12,163 bases of DNA from Alloprevotella sp. (GCA_015259235.1 JABZGM010000052.1:1-12163); one strand, 5' to 3'. Positions 1 through 7,736 are shown, counted from the stretch's first letter. The notes: generated from the letters alone by a model not told the origin. Numbers and translations: made by a program.

Positions 1-68
1 GGATTTATGCATAAATGGTATTTGTCCTTACTTTCGCATTCTTATTCGTCATTTGAAATCTTAGGGAT
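1..68 (+). repeat. Left arm of 68-bp perfect inverted repeat
   Basis: Positions 1-68 are the exact reverse complement of 441-508, with no mismatch. The repeat may extend left of the window, so its outer edge is unknown here. It carries a perfect 14-bp palindrome (ATTTATGCATAAAT, 3-16) containing an ATG, and it encodes about 20 residues that are identical in both flanking reading frames. Perfect identity next to strongly diverged tails is what a site-specific inversion locus or recent gene conversion would leave. Confidence 0.95.
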
Positions 69-273
69 AACAAAAACTTGGTTTGGTAGTGCTTCTAAAA
101 TATATCCTGAGCAAATCCAAATTGATAAACAAGGAAAAGAGTCGAAAGTGACAAAACTTAATGATGGCGCAGTTTTATTACACGCAGAGCCTCCACTTGA
201 TACTACCTACTATATCATAGATGGGAAATACTATACTCAAGTTTATGCACGGATACTTGTCAAGTTGATTTAA
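1..273 (+). CDS. Tail A of putative invertible cassette (5' open)
   Basis: I do not recognise this protein. The frame is open to the left edge (Gly-Phe precede the first visible Met at position 7), so it may be the C-terminal end of a longer protein that starts outside the window. From Met7 it would have 88 residues. The first 20 lie in the inverted repeat and match the opposing frame at 260-502 exactly. After that comes a tail unlike the other one until the last residues, where VYARILVK resembles VYQRILIK of the other tail. No signal peptide, membrane segment or catalytic motif is evident, and the tail is mostly polar. The frame overlaps the convergent one by 14 bp. My reading is the currently expressed tail of a phase-variable protein; a stand-alone small protein is also possible. 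Confidence 0.5.
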   Translation, partial: GFMHKWYLSLLSHSYSSFEILGITKTWFGSASKIYPEQIQIDKQGKESKVTKLNDGAVLLHAEPPLDTTYYIIDGKYYTQVYARILVKLI

Positions 274-502
274 TCAATATACGTTGGTAAACTTTCTCTT
301 GAATGCCTCTCCTTGTAACAACCCCACTTGCATTGAGGTCATAGGTTCCAACTTTACCAAATTTGTTTAGATAGGCTTGTTTACATTCTTGAGTAGTATA
401 AACTCGCGTCTTTAATTGGTATAAGTCTTCGTTCTCACACATCCCTAAGATTTCAAATGACGAATAAGAATGCGAAAGTAAGGACAAATACCATTTATGC
501 AT
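260..502 (-). CDS. Tail B, probable silent alternate tail of invertible cassette
   Basis: This 80-codon frame starts in the right arm of the inverted repeat with the same 20 residues as the left frame (MHKWYLSLLS...), then diverges. An in-frame TGA lies five codons upstream of the ATG (about 515-517), so here it cannot be part of a longer protein. That fits a stored, promoterless tail that would gain an N-terminus only after the segment flips. The bases AAAAGGA lie 3 nt before the ATG and could act as a ribosome site, so independent expression is not excluded. The last residues (KVYQRILIK) resemble the end of tail A, suggesting the two are diverged versions of one domain. No family is recognised. 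Confidence 0.45.
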   Translation of the reverse strand: MHKWYLSLLSHSYSSFEILGMCENEDLYQLKTRVYTTQECKQAYLNKFGKVGTYDLNASGVVTRRGIQEKVYQRILIKST

Positions 503-508
503 AAATCC
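441..508 (-). repeat. Right arm of 68-bp perfect inverted repeat
   Basis: This is the exact reverse complement of 1-68, including the 14-bp palindrome (493-506). The intervening spacer is 372 bp. The nuclease gene starts 61 bp beyond this arm. I found no third copy of the arm in the window. Confidence 0.95.
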
Positions 509-568
509 TTTTCGTCATCGCCTTTTCTGAACCTTAAGATTTCAACCAACTAACAAACAACGCATCCA

Positions 569-1741
569 ATGACAACAGAATTACATATTGAATGGACAGT
601 TGCAGACATCTGCAAAGGGTTTGTGTATAACGAACTAGAAGGGAAAGGACTCTTTGGGTTAGATGGTAAACTAACTATTCAACCTGAATATCAAAGACAC
701 TACATCTATAACGACGGAAAAAAAGATGTAGCCGTCATTGAGTCTATTCTCAATAGGTATCCGCTCGGATTGATTTATTTCAACCTCACCAACAGCGGAC
801 AATATGAGGTGCTCGACGGACAACAACGCATCACCTCTATCGGAAGATTTGTCACTGGAAAATTCTCCATTGAAGACGACAACGGAAATATTCAATACTT
901 CTCTGGACTTCCCGAAGAACAACAAAAACTCATCCTAGAGTCGAAACTCTTGGTCTATGTGTGTCAAGGAGAAGAGAAAGAGGTGAAGGAATGGTTTAAG
1001 ACCATCAACATTGTGGGTGTGCCCCTTAACGAGCAGGAACTCCGCAATGCCATCTATTCAGGCGTCTTTGTGAATGCCGCAAAAAAGGTCTTTAGCAATT
1101 CACAAAATGCGGAAATGCACAAGTGGGGACACTATGTGAAAGGCGACGTGAAGCGACAAGAGGTGCTGAAAGTGGCGCTCGAATGGGTATGCGCTAGTCG
1201 AGGAATGACGGTAGATGCCTATATGAGCCAACACAGACACGACACGCAAATCACGGAATTGGAAAACTATTTCCGTTCGGTGATTGATTGGGTAGCCACC
1301 ACTTTCACTATGGTGGAAAACAATATGTGCGGTATTGAATGGGGCAGACTCTATGAAACTTATCACACCACGCCCTACAGCATTGCACACATCACCGAAC
1401 GCGTGAGAGCTCTCCTCGAAGACGAATCTGTGCACTGCCCAAGAAATGTCTACGAATATGTGTTGGGAGGGGAACAACAACACGCTTTGCTCGATGTGCG
1501 CTTCTTTGATGAAAAAGATAAAAAGGCAGCCTTCAAACGACAAACTGAAAAGGCTAAAGCGGAAGGAGTGTCTAATTGCCCTCTATGTGCCATTGGCGAC
1601 AACAACAACCGTACACGCATCTATAAAATTAGCGAAATGGATGCTGACCACGTAACGGCTTGGAGCAAAGGTGGGTCTACGACACTAGACAATTGTGAAA
1701 TGCTCTGTAAATCGCACAATCGAGCAAAAGGAAACAAATAG
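569..1741 (+). CDS. DUF262 / HNH endonuclease (GmrSD-like)
   Basis: This is a predicted single-chain nuclease of 390 residues. The N-terminal part is a DUF262 (ParB/sulfiredoxin-like) domain, shown by the IQPEYQR motif (residues 37-43) and the LDGQQR motif (82-87). In related proteins this domain binds or hydrolyses NTP and controls the nuclease. The middle, about residues 100-320, is largely helical. The C-terminus is an HNH domain with CPLC (337-340), the DH pair (360-361), N375 and CKSHN (380-384). The two Cys pairs or Cys-His pair should hold a structural zinc and H361 should be the general base. DUF262-HNH proteins include GmrSD-type modification-dependent restriction enzymes and partners of phosphorothioate or BREX systems, so a defence role is likely but inferred. 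The gene lies 61 bp after the inverted-repeat cassette and 69 bp before the recombinase, on the same strand. The ATG at 569 is the first start after an upstream stop-rich stretch. Confidence 0.85.
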   Translation: MTTELHIEWTVADICKGFVYNELEGKGLFGLDGKLTIQPEYQRHYIYNDGKKDVAVIESILNRYPLGLIYFNLTNSGQYEVLDGQQRITSIGRFVTGKFSIEDDNGNIQYFSGLPEEQQKLILESKLLVYVCQGEEKEVKEWFKTINIVGVPLNEQELRNAIYSGVFVNAAKKVFSNSQNAEMHKWGHYVKGDVKRQEVLKVALEWVCASRGMTVDAYMSQHRHDTQITELENYFRSVIDWVATTFTMVENNMCGIEWGRLYETYHTTPYSIAHITERVRALLEDESVHCPRNVYEYVLGGEQQHALLDVRFFDEKDKKAAFKRQTEKAKAEGVSNCPLCAIGDNNNRTRIYKISEMDADHVTAWSKGGSTTLDNCEMLCKSHNRAKGNK

Positions 1742-1767
1742 AATGTGTTCTGATTCAGTGCTTAGGG

Positions 1768-1797
1768 AGTGGGTTATCTCAGATATTATAACTCACT
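1768..1797 (+). promoter_or_regulatory. Hairpin in nuclease-recombinase gap
   Basis: Arms 1768-1777 (AGTGGGTTAT) and 1788-1797 (ATAACTCACT) pair over 10 bp with one G-T wobble and a 10-nt loop. No T-tract follows, so it is not a normal terminator. It ends 13 bp before the recombinase ATG and could be an RNA structure limiting translation, a recombinase binding site, or chance. Confidence 0.4.
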
Positions 1798-1810
1798 AAT
1801 TGGTACAAGA

Positions 1811-2731
1811 ATGCAGAAAACTTTTGAAGAACTCGCTCTAATGTGGAGCGAAAACAAACAGTCTATTGTGAAGTATTCCACGCTGTGTGCTTATCGGCTG
1901 ACACTTCGCACTCACCTCATTCCTCACTTTGGGGCAATGACCGAGATTGAAGAAGCTGAAGTGCAACGCTTCATCATTGAAAAAATAAGGAATGGACTGG
2001 CAAAAAAAACGGTGCGTGACATTGTAGCAGTGTTGCGCGCTGTGGTGAAATATGGTGCACGTTTGCACCTATGTGAAAGAGAGGACTGGCAACTAGACTA
2101 CCCCACTACTGAAAGTGGAAGGAAGTTGCCAGTCCTCTCGTTGCGTCATCAAAGAAAATTGATGAAACATTTGATGGAACAACCCAATGCGAGAAACATT
2201 GGAGTGATGCTCGCTCTATGCACGGGAATGCGCATAGGCGAGGTTTGTGCTTTGAAATGGGAGGATGTTGATTTGACTCACAGAATGATTAGAGTGTGTA
2301 AAACTGTGGGACGCATCTATAATTGCGAACTTGGGGCTACTGAACGAGTGTTTTCAACCCCAAAAACAAAACATTCCTTTCGCGAAATCCCTATTTCAAA
2401 ATTGCTCTTTGAGGCTCTATGTGTCACCAAAAGAATGTCGTCTTCTCCTTTTGTGGTGGGAACAACTATTTATGCCACTGATCCGCGCACGTACAGAGAT
2501 TATTTCAACCGACTACTTAAAAGGTTGAGTATTACTCCTATTGTGTTTCACGGTCTACGACATACTTTTGCTACGCGGTGCATAGAAAGTCAATGCGACT
2601 ATAAAACGGTGAGTAGCATATTGGGACACTCCAATGTGGCTACTACGCTCAACTTATATGTGCACCCTAATCTGCAACAAAAGAAGCGTTGTATTGACAA
2701 GATGAGCAAATTTGTGGAAGGCAAGCAGTGA
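1811..2731 (+). CDS. Tyrosine recombinase / integrase
   Basis: This is a site-specific tyrosine recombinase of 306 residues from the ATG at 1811, acting by strand exchange through a covalent phosphotyrosine. An N-terminal SAM-like core-binding domain (about 1-100) is followed by the catalytic domain. All six active-site residues are visible: R141 (TGMRIGE), K187 in the beta-hairpin (TPKTKHS), H247 and R250 (HGLRH), H273 (LGHSN) and nucleophile Y283 (LNLYVH). An in-frame GTG at 1769 would add 14 residues, but it lies inside a hairpin and family members usually start near the FEELA segment, so I prefer 1811. By style the N-terminus resembles small integrases found beside phase-variable loci, such as hsdS shufflons. 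Together with the nearby inverted repeats this makes it a candidate invertase. Integration of a genomic island is the alternative. Confidence 0.9.
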   Translation: MQKTFEELALMWSENKQSIVKYSTLCAYRLTLRTHLIPHFGAMTEIEEAEVQRFIIEKIRNGLAKKTVRDIVAVLRAVVKYGARLHLCEREDWQLDYPTTESGRKLPVLSLRHQRKLMKHLMEQPNARNIGVMLALCTGMRIGEVCALKWEDVDLTHRMIRVCKTVGRIYNCELGATERVFSTPKTKHSFREIPISKLLFEALCVTKRMSSSPFVVGTTIYATDPRTYRDYFNRLLKRLSITPIVFHGLRHTFATRCIESQCDYKTVSSILGHSNVATTLNLYVHPNLQQKKRCIDKMSKFVEGKQ

Positions 2732-2742
2732 TGCTTGCCTTC
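2717..2742 (+). terminator. Intrinsic terminator of recombinase gene
   Basis: A perfect 11-bp stem (GAAGGCAAGCA / TGCTTGCCTTC) with a 4-nt loop is followed by a T-rich run from 2744. The recombinase stop codon (2729-2731) lies in and beside the loop, so the terminator overlaps the coding end. It closes the accessory plus-strand block and separates it from the convergent msrAB gene. Confidence 0.9.
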
Positions 2743-2776
2743 GTTATTTTGTCTTTATCTCTGTTTTGTCAACTGC

Positions 2777-3868
2777 TTAGTGTTGTGCTGCCTTGGGTGT
2801 CTCCAACAATGGGAGGTAGGCGCCATAACCTTGCTTTTCCATCTCGGCTTGAGGGATGAAACGCAGGGAAGCACTGTTGATGCAATAGCGCAAACCACCC
2901 TTTTCCTTAGGACCATCGTTGAAGACGTGACCCAAGTGGGCATTGCCCTTGTTGCTGCGCACTTCGATGCGCTGCATGCCGTGGGAAGTGTCTTTGATAT
3001 TCTTCAACAGATGGGCGTCGATGGGTTTGGAGAATGCGGGCCATCCACAACCGGAGTCGAATTTGTCGGTGGAGAGGAAGAGGGGTTCTCCTGTGGTGAT
3101 GTCTACATAGATGCCAGGACGAAACTCGTGGTCGTATTCATTGGTGAAGGGACGTTCGGTGGCAGCGTTTTGCGTGACTTGATATTGGATTTCGGTGAGC
3201 TTAGATTTGAGCGTATCTGTGGAGGGACGCTCATATTTACGCTGCGTGGTGTCGGCATTGGCTTTGCGAGCTTCGGCAAAGAGGGAGGGAGCAACGTGGC
3301 AATATCCTCCAGGATTCTTGTCCAAATAGTCTTGGTGATAGTCCTCGGCTGCATAGAAATTGCGCAAAGGTTCGATTTCTACTGCCACATTTTTACCGAT
3401 AGCTTGTGCCAACTTGGTACGTTCGGCAATGAGGAAGGGGCGCACGTCTGCATCCTTGTAGTAGATGCCGGTGCGGTATTGTGTGCCGATGTCGCCACCT
3501 TGGCGATTGATGCTGGTGGGGTCGATGCTACGGAAATAGAGTTGCACGAGAAGGGTGAGGGGAAGAACCTCAGGATTATAAGTTACTTCCACGGCTTCGG
3601 CAAAACCAGTAGTTTTGGAGCATACTTGTTCGTAGGTGGGATGCTCGATGTTGCCATTGGCATAGCCCACTTTGGTGGAGAGGACGCCACGGATTTGTTT
3701 GAAATAGTGCTCGGTGCCCCAGAAACAGCCACCAGCGAAATAGAGAGTTGCAGTCTTGTTCATAGTTTGAGAAGAATTTGTGTCAGAAGAGGCGGAATTG
3801 TTGCTGCGACAAGCGATGCAACAAACTGCTACCAACAGAAGGAGCAGTCCGCGAAGTGGATTTTTCAT
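2777..3868 (-). CDS. msrAB: Peptide-methionine sulfoxide reductase MsrA/MsrB fusion, lipoprotein
   Basis: This bifunctional enzyme reduces both epimers of methionine sulfoxide in proteins. Residues 1-20 form a lipoprotein signal: a hydrophobic Leu/Val run ending in CCIAC, with C20 the likely lipidated Cys. The lipobox is unusual because Cys, not Leu, sits at -3. A Ser/Asn/Thr-rich linker leads into MsrA (about 40-195), which has the catalytic GCFWGTE motif at C48 and a GGYCHV motif near its end that supplies a probable recycling Cys. After a short linker comes MsrB (about 225-345) with SGCGWPAF, the HLGHVF metal-free fold motif and the catalytic C329 in RYCINSAS. The two CxxC zinc pairs of many MsrB proteins are absent. 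The protein is 363 residues, usual for a secreted MsrAB. It probably acts at the envelope on oxidised periplasmic or surface proteins. It is convergent with the recombinase and lies downstream of purL behind a terminator, so it likely has its own promoter, which I could not define. Confidence 0.93.
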   Translation of the reverse strand: MKNPLRGLLLLLVAVCCIACRSNNSASSDTNSSQTMNKTATLYFAGGCFWGTEHYFKQIRGVLSTKVGYANGNIEHPTYEQVCSKTTGFAEAVEVTYNPEVLPLTLLVQLYFRSIDPTSINRQGGDIGTQYRTGIYYKDADVRPFLIAERTKLAQAIGKNVAVEIEPLRNFYAAEDYHQDYLDKNPGGYCHVAPSLFAEARKANADTTQRKYERPSTDTLKSKLTEIQYQVTQNAATERPFTNEYDHEFRPGIYVDITTGEPLFLSTDKFDSGCGWPAFSKPIDAHLLKNIKDTSHGMQRIEVRSNKGNAHLGHVFNDGPKEKGGLRYCINSASLRFIPQAEMEKQGYGAYLPLLETPKAAQH

Positions 3869-3919
3869 AAGTTAGTTTTGTGTTATGTGATTAAATTATA
3901 GAACTAGGTCGTTTTATAA

Positions 3920-3964
3920 AATCAGCTCTCTGATGAGTTGTGAGGACTCACCAGAGAGCTGATT
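3920..3964 (-). terminator. Intrinsic terminator of purL
   Basis: Nineteen-base arms 3920-3938 and 3946-3964 pair with one wobble around a 7-nt loop. Read on the minus strand, the hairpin follows the purL stop by about 30 bp and is followed by TTTTATAAAACG. It should end purL transcripts before msrAB. The opposite side has no T-tract. Confidence 0.88.
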
Positions 3965-3995
3965 ATAGAAACAAAATAAATCCGATGAGAATATA

Positions 3996-6900
3996 TTATG
4001 CTTGATGGCTTTCTACCCACTTGCGGGCATTGACGAAGGCTTCGAGCCATGGGGTGCAGTCTTCAGCGCGACGCTCTGCAGGGTAGAATGGATTTTGCCA
4101 AGGGAGGAAGGCGCGTTCCAAGTGGGGCATCATCGCCACGTGACGACCGTCTGCGCTGGCAATACCAGCTACGTTGTAGTCCGAACCATTGGGGTTGGCA
4201 GGATAGCCCTCGTAGGAGTATTTGAGCACCACATTGTAGTCGCTTTCGGGTTGGGGAAGTTGGAACTTGCCTTCTCCGTGTGCAATCCAGATGCCAAGAC
4301 GATCTCCAGAGAGACTCTCGAAGAGTACGCTGCGATTGGTTTGCACCGTAACGCCTACGAAACCGCTTTCAAACTTGTGGCTGTCGTTGTGGAGCATACG
4401 AGCACGCTCTTTGTGTTCGGGATTGACGAGGTTGAGTTCCACCATGAGCTGACAACCGTTGCAGACACCGAGGGAAAGAGTGTCGGGACGTGCGTAGAAG
4501 CGGTCGAGTGCTTCCTTAGCCTTAGGATTGAAGAGGAAGGCTCCAGCCCATCCCTTGGCACTGCCAAGCACGTCACTGTTGGAGAATCCACCACAGAAGA
4601 CGATGAAGTTGATGTCGTCGAGGGTTTCGCGACCAGTGACGAGGTCGGTCATGGTCACGTCTTTCACATCGAAGCCGGCAAGGTAGAGCATATACGCCAT
4701 TTCGCGTTCGCCATTCGTTCCCTTCTCACGGATGATAGCCGCACGAACGCCAGAGGGTGTGCGACGATCAGGAGATACTCCGAGGCTTTCAAACGTGCCT
4801 TGGAAGGTGGAATGGAAGTTGAGTTCGATGGGTTGCTCCTTGTAGTTGCTGAAACGCTCTGCTGCTTTGCCGTGGAAACTCTGATGCTCATCGAGGAGGA
4901 AGGAAGTGGAATACCACACATCGCGGAGGTGGTCGATGAAGAATTGATATTCTGCACCGTCTTTCTCCACAAGGACATGACGCTCTTCGGTGGGCACAGC
5001 AAGAGCTGTGGCTTTCACGCCATGTTCTGCCAAGATAGCGTTGAAGCGCGCTTCGTCTTTATCTGCCACTTGCACCAAGACTGCGGGATTTTCGGCAAAG
5101 AGTTGTTGCACGAGATCGGCAGTACCGAGGTTGTCGAGTTGCACCGTCAGACCACCTTCTGTATTGGCGAAGCACATTTCCAACAAAGCGGTGATGAGAC
5201 CGCCTGCACTGATGTCGTGACCAGCGAGGAGGATGCCTTCTTGCACCATGGCTTGCACCGCTGCAAAGGCAGAACGGAAATAGGCTGCATCTGCCACTGT
5301 GGGCACATCGCTTCCCACATAACCGAGGGTTTGTGCGAAGGCAGAACCTCCGAGTTGTGGAGCGAGTGAAGAGAAGTCGAGGTGATAAATCTTGCTGTTG
5401 GGCTCATTGACCACAACAGGACGCACCACTTTGCGCACATCATTGACCTCACCACCTGCACTCACAATGACGGTGCCTGGAGAGATGACTTTTTCTCCAT
5501 CAGGATATTGCTGAGTCATGGAGAGAGAGTCCTTACCAGTGGGGACGTTGATGTGAAGCTCGCAGCAGAAATCGCTGAGGGCTTTGACGCCTTCATAAAG
5601 ACGCGCGTCTTCACCTTTCTGTGAGCGGCAGGGCCACATCCAGTTGGCGGAAAGACTCACGCTGTCGAGTCCTTGTGCGAGGGGAGCCCACACAATGTTG
5701 GTAAGCGATTCGGCAACTGCCATCACCGAACCAGCGGCAGCATTTGCCAAACCTACTTGAGGAGCGTGACCAATGGCAGTGGCGATACCGGCTTTTCCGC
5801 GATAGTCCAAAGCCACCACGCCACAGTCGGCAAGGGGTAGTTGGAGTTCGCCTTGGCATTGTTGTTGTGCCACCTTACCGGTTACGGAGCGGTCCACTTT
5901 GTTGGTGAGCCAGTCTTTACAAGCCACGGCTTCGAGTTGGAGCACATTCTCGAGATATTCATCCAAGAGAGTTGCATCGTATTGTGCAGCGGTGTAGTCG
6001 CGCTTCACCGTAGTGTCGGTCATCACGGTCTTAGGAGAGTGACCAAACATTTGTGCTACGTCGAGATCGAAGGGACGCACACCGTCTTTTTGCTCGAAAG
6101 CGAAGTGGGCATCGCCAGTGGTTTCACCCACCACATAGAGAGGTGCGCGCTCGCGTTCAGCAATTTTGCGCACTTGGTCGATGTATTCTTCTTCGATGAG
6201 GAAGCCCATGCGCTCTTGGCTCTCGTTGGCAATGATTTCTTTGGCAGAGAGAGTGGTATCTCCGATGGGAAGTGCGCTCATGTCGATAGTGCCTCCACAT
6301 TCTTCTACGAGTTCAGAAAGACAGTTGACGTGTCCGGCAGAACCGTGGTCGTGGATAGACACCACAGGGTTGTGTTCTTCTTCGCAAAGCGCACGCACGA
6401 GGTTGGCTGCACGCTTTTGCATTTCGGGATTGGCACGTTGCACGGCGTTGAGTTCAATGCCGGAACTGTAACGTCCAGTGTCTACGGAAGAAACAGAACC
6501 ACCGCCCAAGCCGATGCGGTAGTTGTCGCCACCCACAACAACGACTTTGTTGCCTTTTTCGGGGGTACCTTTGAGACAGTCGCGCTTTGTGCCATAACCC
6601 ACACCCCCTGCGAGCATAATCACTTTGTCGAAGGCGTAGTTCACACCGTGTTCTGCGTGCTCAAAGGTGAGCACAGAACCAGCGATGAGGGGTTGTCCGA
6701 ATTTATTACCGAAATCGGAAGCACCGTTAGAGGCTTTGGTGAGGATTTGTTGTGGCGTCTGATAGAGCCAAGGACGTTCTGCCATATTGCTCTCCCAAGG
6801 ACGACCACCATCAAGACGAGGATAGGCAGTCATATAAACCGCTGTGCCGGCAATGGGAAGCGAACCAACGCCACCGCCCATACGGTCACGAATTTCTCCA

Positions 6901-7697
6901 CCCGTACCTGTGGAAGCTCCGTTGAAAGGTTCTACCGTGGTGGGGAAATTGTGGGTTTCGGCTTTGATGGAGATGACACTCTCGATGTCGCGAATGACGA
7001 AATAGTCGGAAGTGTCGTGACGTGCAGGGGCAAATTGTTCCACCACTGGGCCTTCTGCGAAAGCTACGTTGTCTTTATAGGCAGAGAGGATGCGATGGGG
7101 ATTTTCTTTTGTGGTGCGCTTGATCATAGCAAAGAGCGCAGAGGGCTGTTCTTTGCCATCGATGATGAACGTACCACCGAAGATTTTGTGTCGGCAGTGC
7201 TCAGAATTGAGTTGTGCAAAGCCGAAGACTTCGCTATCGGTGAGTTTTCTGCCGAGTTGTTGTTCTACTCCGTGGAGGTATTCCATTTCGGCAGGCGAGA
7301 GTGCCAAACCTTCTTGCTCATTGTAAGCATCAAGGTCTTCGACAGTGCGAATGGGCTCTGGTGTGTGACTGATGGTGAAGATGTCTTGATGGAGCCCTTC
7401 GTAGAGTCTTTGGAGCATAGGGTCGTGATCGGCAGAAGCATCTTCCACGGGGAAGAATTCTTCGATACGCAAAATGCCGCTGAGATTCATATTTTGTGTG
7501 ATCTCAACGGCATTCGTGCTCCAAGGGGTAATCATTTCACGGCGGGGTCCAACATAGCAGCCCTCAAGTTGTGGGGCAGCTTCAAGCGTGGCTTCGCCAA
7601 AAAGCCAACAAAGTTTTTTCACTTCATCGTCGGAGAGCAGATGATCCACTTGTGTAGCAATGATGCTCTTCGCTGGTGTACGGAAAAAAGAAATCAT
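3996..7697 (-). CDS. purL: Phosphoribosylformylglycinamidine synthase, large single-chain form
   Basis: This enzyme catalyses step four of purine synthesis: FGAR + ATP + glutamine to FGAM + ADP + Pi + glutamate, in the cytosol. The 1233-residue length fits the single-chain (proteobacterial/eukaryotic-type) PurL, about 1290 residues in E. coli, not the split PurS/PurL/PurQ. The order is an N-terminal PurS-like region, a linker with LNSEHCRHKIF, a first PurM-like ATP-grasping half with AETHNFPT near residue 246 and the Gly-rich RMGGGVGSLP, a second half with GKDSLSM near 717, and a class I glutamine amidotransferase from about 980. The amidotransferase triad is complete: C1079 (GVCNGCQL), H1192 and E1194 (MPHLER). 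Leu replaces the common Pro in that last motif, which I recall as normal in Bacteroidales. The gene stands alone with its own promoter and terminator. Confidence 0.98.
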   Translation of the reverse strand: MISFFRTPAKSIIATQVDHLLSDDEVKKLCWLFGEATLEAAPQLEGCYVGPRREMITPWSTNAVEITQNMNLSGILRIEEFFPVEDASADHDPMLQRLYEGLHQDIFTISHTPEPIRTVEDLDAYNEQEGLALSPAEMEYLHGVEQQLGRKLTDSEVFGFAQLNSEHCRHKIFGGTFIIDGKEQPSALFAMIKRTTKENPHRILSAYKDNVAFAEGPVVEQFAPARHDTSDYFVIRDIESVISIKAETHNFPTTVEPFNGASTGTGGEIRDRMGGGVGSLPIAGTAVYMTAYPRLDGGRPWESNMAERPWLYQTPQQILTKASNGASDFGNKFGQPLIAGSVLTFEHAEHGVNYAFDKVIMLAGGVGYGTKRDCLKGTPEKGNKVVVVGGDNYRIGLGGGSVSSVDTGRYSSGIELNAVQRANPEMQKRAANLVRALCEEEHNPVVSIHDHGSAGHVNCLSELVEECGGTIDMSALPIGDTTLSAKEIIANESQERMGFLIEEEYIDQVRKIAERERAPLYVVGETTGDAHFAFEQKDGVRPFDLDVAQMFGHSPKTVMTDTTVKRDYTAAQYDATLLDEYLENVLQLEAVACKDWLTNKVDRSVTGKVAQQQCQGELQLPLADCGVVALDYRGKAGIATAIGHAPQVGLANAAAGSVMAVAESLTNIVWAPLAQGLDSVSLSANWMWPCRSQKGEDARLYEGVKALSDFCCELHINVPTGKDSLSMTQQYPDGEKVISPGTVIVSAGGEVNDVRKVVRPVVVNEPNSKIYHLDFSSLAPQLGGSAFAQTLGYVGSDVPTVADAAYFRSAFAAVQAMVQEGILLAGHDISAGGLITALLEMCFANTEGGLTVQLDNLGTADLVQQLFAENPAVLVQVADKDEARFNAILAEHGVKATALAVPTEERHVLVEKDGAEYQFFIDHLRDVWYSTSFLLDEHQSFHGKAAERFSNYKEQPIELNFHSTFQGTFESLGVSPDRRTPSGVRAAIIREKGTNGEREMAYMLYLAGFDVKDVTMTDLVTGRETLDDINFIVFCGGFSNSDVLGSAKGWAGAFLFNPKAKEALDRFYARPDTLSLGVCNGCQLMVELNLVNPEHKERARMLHNDSHKFESGFVGVTVQTNRSVLFESLSGDRLGIWIAHGEGKFQLPQPESDYNVVLKYSYEGYPANPNGSDYNVAGIASADGRHVAMMPHLERAFLPWQNPFYPAERRAEDCTPWLEAFVNARKWVESHQA

Positions 7698-7736
7698 TTG
7701 AGCAAGAATGTTTGGGGTTATACGCGTTTACCTTCG

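Noticed and set aside
1..508. MITE or small insertion sequence bounded by terminal inverted repeats
   Set aside because: The arms are unusually long and perfect and are coding in both flanking frames. No target duplication can be seen because the left edge is the window edge. Not fully excluded.
1769..1810. GTG start for the recombinase
   Set aside because: It lies inside a hairpin and adds residues not expected in the family; the ATG at 1811 fits better.
2735..3901. 388-codon plus-strand open frame opposite msrAB
   Set aside because: It is fully antisense to a clearly conserved MsrAB, and its translation is Cys/Gly/Val-rich with no family resemblance.
4002..5369. 455-codon plus-strand open frame opposite purL
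   Set aside because: Shadow of purL codon usage. It shows no domain, and the opposite strand holds every PurL motif.
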